A stretch of 64,000 nucleotides of DNA from Chloroflexota bacterium. GTDB lineage: Bacteria > Chloroflexota > Dehalococcoidia > Tepidiformales > Tepidiformaceae. Below the pieces are notes generated by a model. That model had not been told where the DNA came from, did no database searches, and saw only the letters and a program-made list of their open reading frames with translations. Within the stretch, counting starts at the first letter, position 1. Every line of letters starts with the position of its first letter. The position numbers and the translations under genes were made by a program. Positions 62,283 to 64,000 of the stretch are shown here, in pieces. The stretch is from contig JAPPBY010000019.1 of assembly GCA_026702615.1 (NCBI GenBank), positions 17,983 through 81,982 on the forward strand. Direction: 5' to 3'.

Positions 62283-63608
62283 CTAGCGGCCCTGGAGGCG
62301 GCGCTCGACGGAGGCGGCGTGCGCCCCGAGCCCTTCGGCTCGGGCGATGACGCGGGCAGCTTCGGCAAGCTCCTCCACGTCTTCGGGAGGGATGTTCACG
62401 AGGCTGACGGTCTTGAGGAAGTCGCTCACGCCGAGGGGGGAGCTCCAGCGGGCGCTGCCGCCGGTCGGCATGGTGTGGCTCGGTCCGGCGGTGTAATCGC
62501 CCACCGCCTCGGGAGAATTCTCGCCGAGGAAGAGGCCGCCGGCGTTGCGCACCTTCATGGCGTAGGCAGACGCGTTTTCGACGAGCAGGCAGAGGTGCTC
62601 GGGGGCGTACTCGTTGGCGAGCTCGATGGCGTGGTCGATATCGTTCACGAGGACACAGCCGCCGCGGGTCTCGATGGCCTCATTCGCGATCTTGTTGCGG
62701 TCGAGGTCACGCAGCTGCCGGCGGATGGCTGCTCCGACCTGCTCGGCGAGGTGGTGCGAGGGGGTCAGCAGGATGGGGCTGGCGAGGCGGTCGTGTTCGG
62801 CCTGGGCGAGCAGGTCGGAGGCGACGAGCTCGGGGTCGGCGCTCTCGTCGGCGATGATCATGGTCTCGGTCGGGCCGTAGACGGCGTCGATGCCGACTTC
62901 GCCAAACACCTGCTTCTTCGCGAGGGTGACGAAGAGGTTGCCGGGACCGCAGATCTTGTCGACCTTCGGGATGGTCTCGGTGCCGAAGGCGAAGGCGGCG
63001 ATGGCCTGGGCGCCACCTGCCTTGAAGACGCCGTCCACCCCCGCAATCTCGGCGGCCACCAGCTTGACGGGGGGCACGGAGCCGTCGGGGAGGACGGGAC
63101 TACCAAGATAGACCTCCTCGACACCGGCGATGCGCGCGGGGATGGCGCACATGAGCACCGTGCTGGGCAGGGGCGCGGCGCTGCCGGGCACGTAGATGGC
63201 GGCCCGCTGGATGGCGCGCGTGAGCTGCCCGAGGCCGTTCAGTTGAAAGTCGACGAAGGCGCCCCGAAGCTGCTGCTCGTGGTAGGCACGGATGCGTCCG
63301 GCGGCGAAGGTGAGCGCCTCGACGACCTCGGGTGCGACCTGGTCGTGAGCAGCGCGTATCTCCTCATCGGAAACGCGCAGGTCCTCGACCTGGGCGCCAT
63401 CGATGCGACCGTTGTAGTACCGCACAGCGTTATCGCCGTCCTCGCGGACATCGCGGAGGATGCGGCGGACGACCTCGTCGGGTTCGAGTTCCTTGCCAAA
63501 CGTGCGGAACGTGGTCTCGCGCACCTCAAGGGGCAGCTCACCCGTGCCGAGGGGGGCGCGGGCGAGGAGCGTACGGCGGCCTTCCTCGGCGTTCCGGATT
63601 ATCCGCAT
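62283..63608 (-). CDS. hisD: Histidinol dehydrogenase
   Basis: A 441-residue zinc enzyme doing the last two oxidations of histidine synthesis. GPTETMIIADESAD (NAD site), YAPEHLCLLV (catalytic Glu-His pair) and AGPSHTMPTGG (zinc/substrate His) are intact. The start overlaps the preceding gene by 10 bp. Confidence 0.96.
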   Translation of the reverse strand: MRIIRNAEEGRRTLLARAPLGTGELPLEVRETTFRTFGKELEPDEVVRRILRDVREDGDNAVRYYNGRIDGAQVEDLRVSDEEIRAAHDQVAPEVVEALTFAAGRIRAYHEQQLRGAFVDFQLNGLGQLTRAIQRAAIYVPGSAAPLPSTVLMCAIPARIAGVEEVYLGSPVLPDGSVPPVKLVAAEIAGVDGVFKAGGAQAIAAFAFGTETIPKVDKICGPGNLFVTLAKKQVFGEVGIDAVYGPTETMIIADESADPELVASDLLAQAEHDRLASPILLTPSHHLAEQVGAAIRRQLRDLDRNKIANEAIETRGGCVLVNDIDHAIELANEYAPEHLCLLVENASAYAMKVRNAGGLFLGENSPEAVGDYTAGPSHTMPTGGSARWSSPLGVSDFLKTVSLVNIPPEDVEELAEAARVIARAEGLGAHAASVERRLQGR

Positions 63609-64000
63609 TCGAGGTACCTCGCGACGGCAGCGGCGGCGGCTTCGGTGGAGCGCTCGATAAAGGCGTCGACCTCCGCGCTCGTCACGTGGCCGATTGTCTC
63701 ACCGAGCAGGTCGGGGAGCGAATCGAGGAAACCGGAGAGCTCGCCCTCGGAGTCGTCGACGCCGCCGCGGCGAAGGTGGTTCTCGATCATGCCGCGGGCG
63801 CGGTCCCAGTCCATGCCGCGGGCGGCGATGTCGCAGGCAACCTGCCGCCAGCGTTCGAGCGTCTCGGCATCGACGAAGCCAGCGTCGATGGTATCGATGG
63901 TGCAGGCGAGGGCGTCGCAGATGTGGGCCCGCAGCTCGACGTCACCGTGGGCCCGCTCGAGGTCGAACTGGAGGAGGCGATCCATGACGTTGGCACGCAG
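63599..64000 (-). CDS. Unrecognised helical protein upstream of hisD, 5' end possibly outside window
   Basis: The frame from its stop at 63599 is open to the window edge. An ATG at 63985 would give 128 residues but has no ribosome site, and the codons before it (LRANV) look coding, so the start may be beyond the window. The protein is acidic and helical (DLERAHGDVELRAHICDAL; RWRQVACDIAARGMDW) and ends in ARYLECG. No family was recognised; it is not HisG. It overlaps hisD by 10 bp, so it belongs to the his operon transcript. Confidence 0.55.
   Translation of the reverse strand: MRANVMDRLLQFDLERAHGDVELRAHICDALACTIDTIDAGFVDAETLERWRQVACDIAARGMDWDRARGMIENHLRRGGVDDSEGELSGFLDSLPDLLGETIGHVTSAEVDAFIERSTEAAAAAVARYLECG

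Overview
This is a high-GC, gene-dense bacterial chromosome segment. The mix of genes fits a Chloroflexota genome of the Dehalococcoidia/SAR202 type: very large secreted multi-domain proteins, several CaiB/BaiF CoA-transferases, RNase Y, a PyrR-controlled pyr operon, Ku-LigD, and many start codons placed 6-8 nt after a -10 hexamer. That placement is inferred from gene content and style. No rRNA or phylogenetic marker was compared.

Layout. 1-1.8 kb: 3' part of a sulfotransferase and a short-chain dehydrogenase. 1.8-17 kb: a minus-strand block of exported proteins. It holds a double YbaY-type lipoprotein, a 2579-residue subtilase with fibronectin, PPC, P-domain and cadherin modules, a lipoprotein that looks like the detached propeptide of that subtilase (ATGA overlap), and a 1572-residue RCC1/Calx-beta protein. 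The two giants share the same C-terminal module, including a 350-bp block of perfect DNA identity. Decayed pieces of a third paralogue lie upstream of the RCC1 gene. 17.3 kb: tRNA-Asn. 17.5-19.3 kb: an ABC1/UbiB kinase and a PaREP1/HEPN-like protein. 19.3-28.4 kb: pyrimidine operon pyrR-pyrB-pyrC-carA-GNAT-membrane protein-carB-pyrK, every junction overlapping, led by a PyrR-binding loop and a 20-codon leader ORF that overlaps the pyrR start. 28.4-34.3 kb: coiled-coil protein, recA, recX, rny, PHP phosphoesterase, fabZ and a zinc-ribbon membrane protein. 34.3-37.1 kb: a secreted gluzincin with helical repeats and a small membrane protein. 37.3-43.2 kb: acetyl-CoA synthetase and the ku-ligD end-joining operon. 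43.3-44.9 kb: a c-di-AMP (ydaO-type) riboswitch upstream of a KamA-family radical SAM enzyme, followed by a strong terminator. 45-57.3 kb: CoA-ester and small-molecule metabolism (enoyl-CoA hydratase, three CaiB/BaiF proteins of which one is a tandem fusion, nitrilase, CinA, epoxide-hydrolase-like protein, flavin reductase, Rieske protein, two MaoC-type half-hydratases). 57.3-64 kb (minus strand): membrane-anchored cyclophilin, murE, a CoA-type NUDIX hydrolase, hisB, hisC, hisD and an unrecognised gene running to the window edge.

The most notable points are the c-di-AMP riboswitch in front of an aminomutase-family gene, the PyrR leader with its coupled mini-ORF, the split propeptide/subtilase pair, the recently homogenised C-terminal module shared by the two giants, and the recurrent leaderless promoter layout. 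No CRISPR array, intact insertion sequence, integrase or replication origin was seen.
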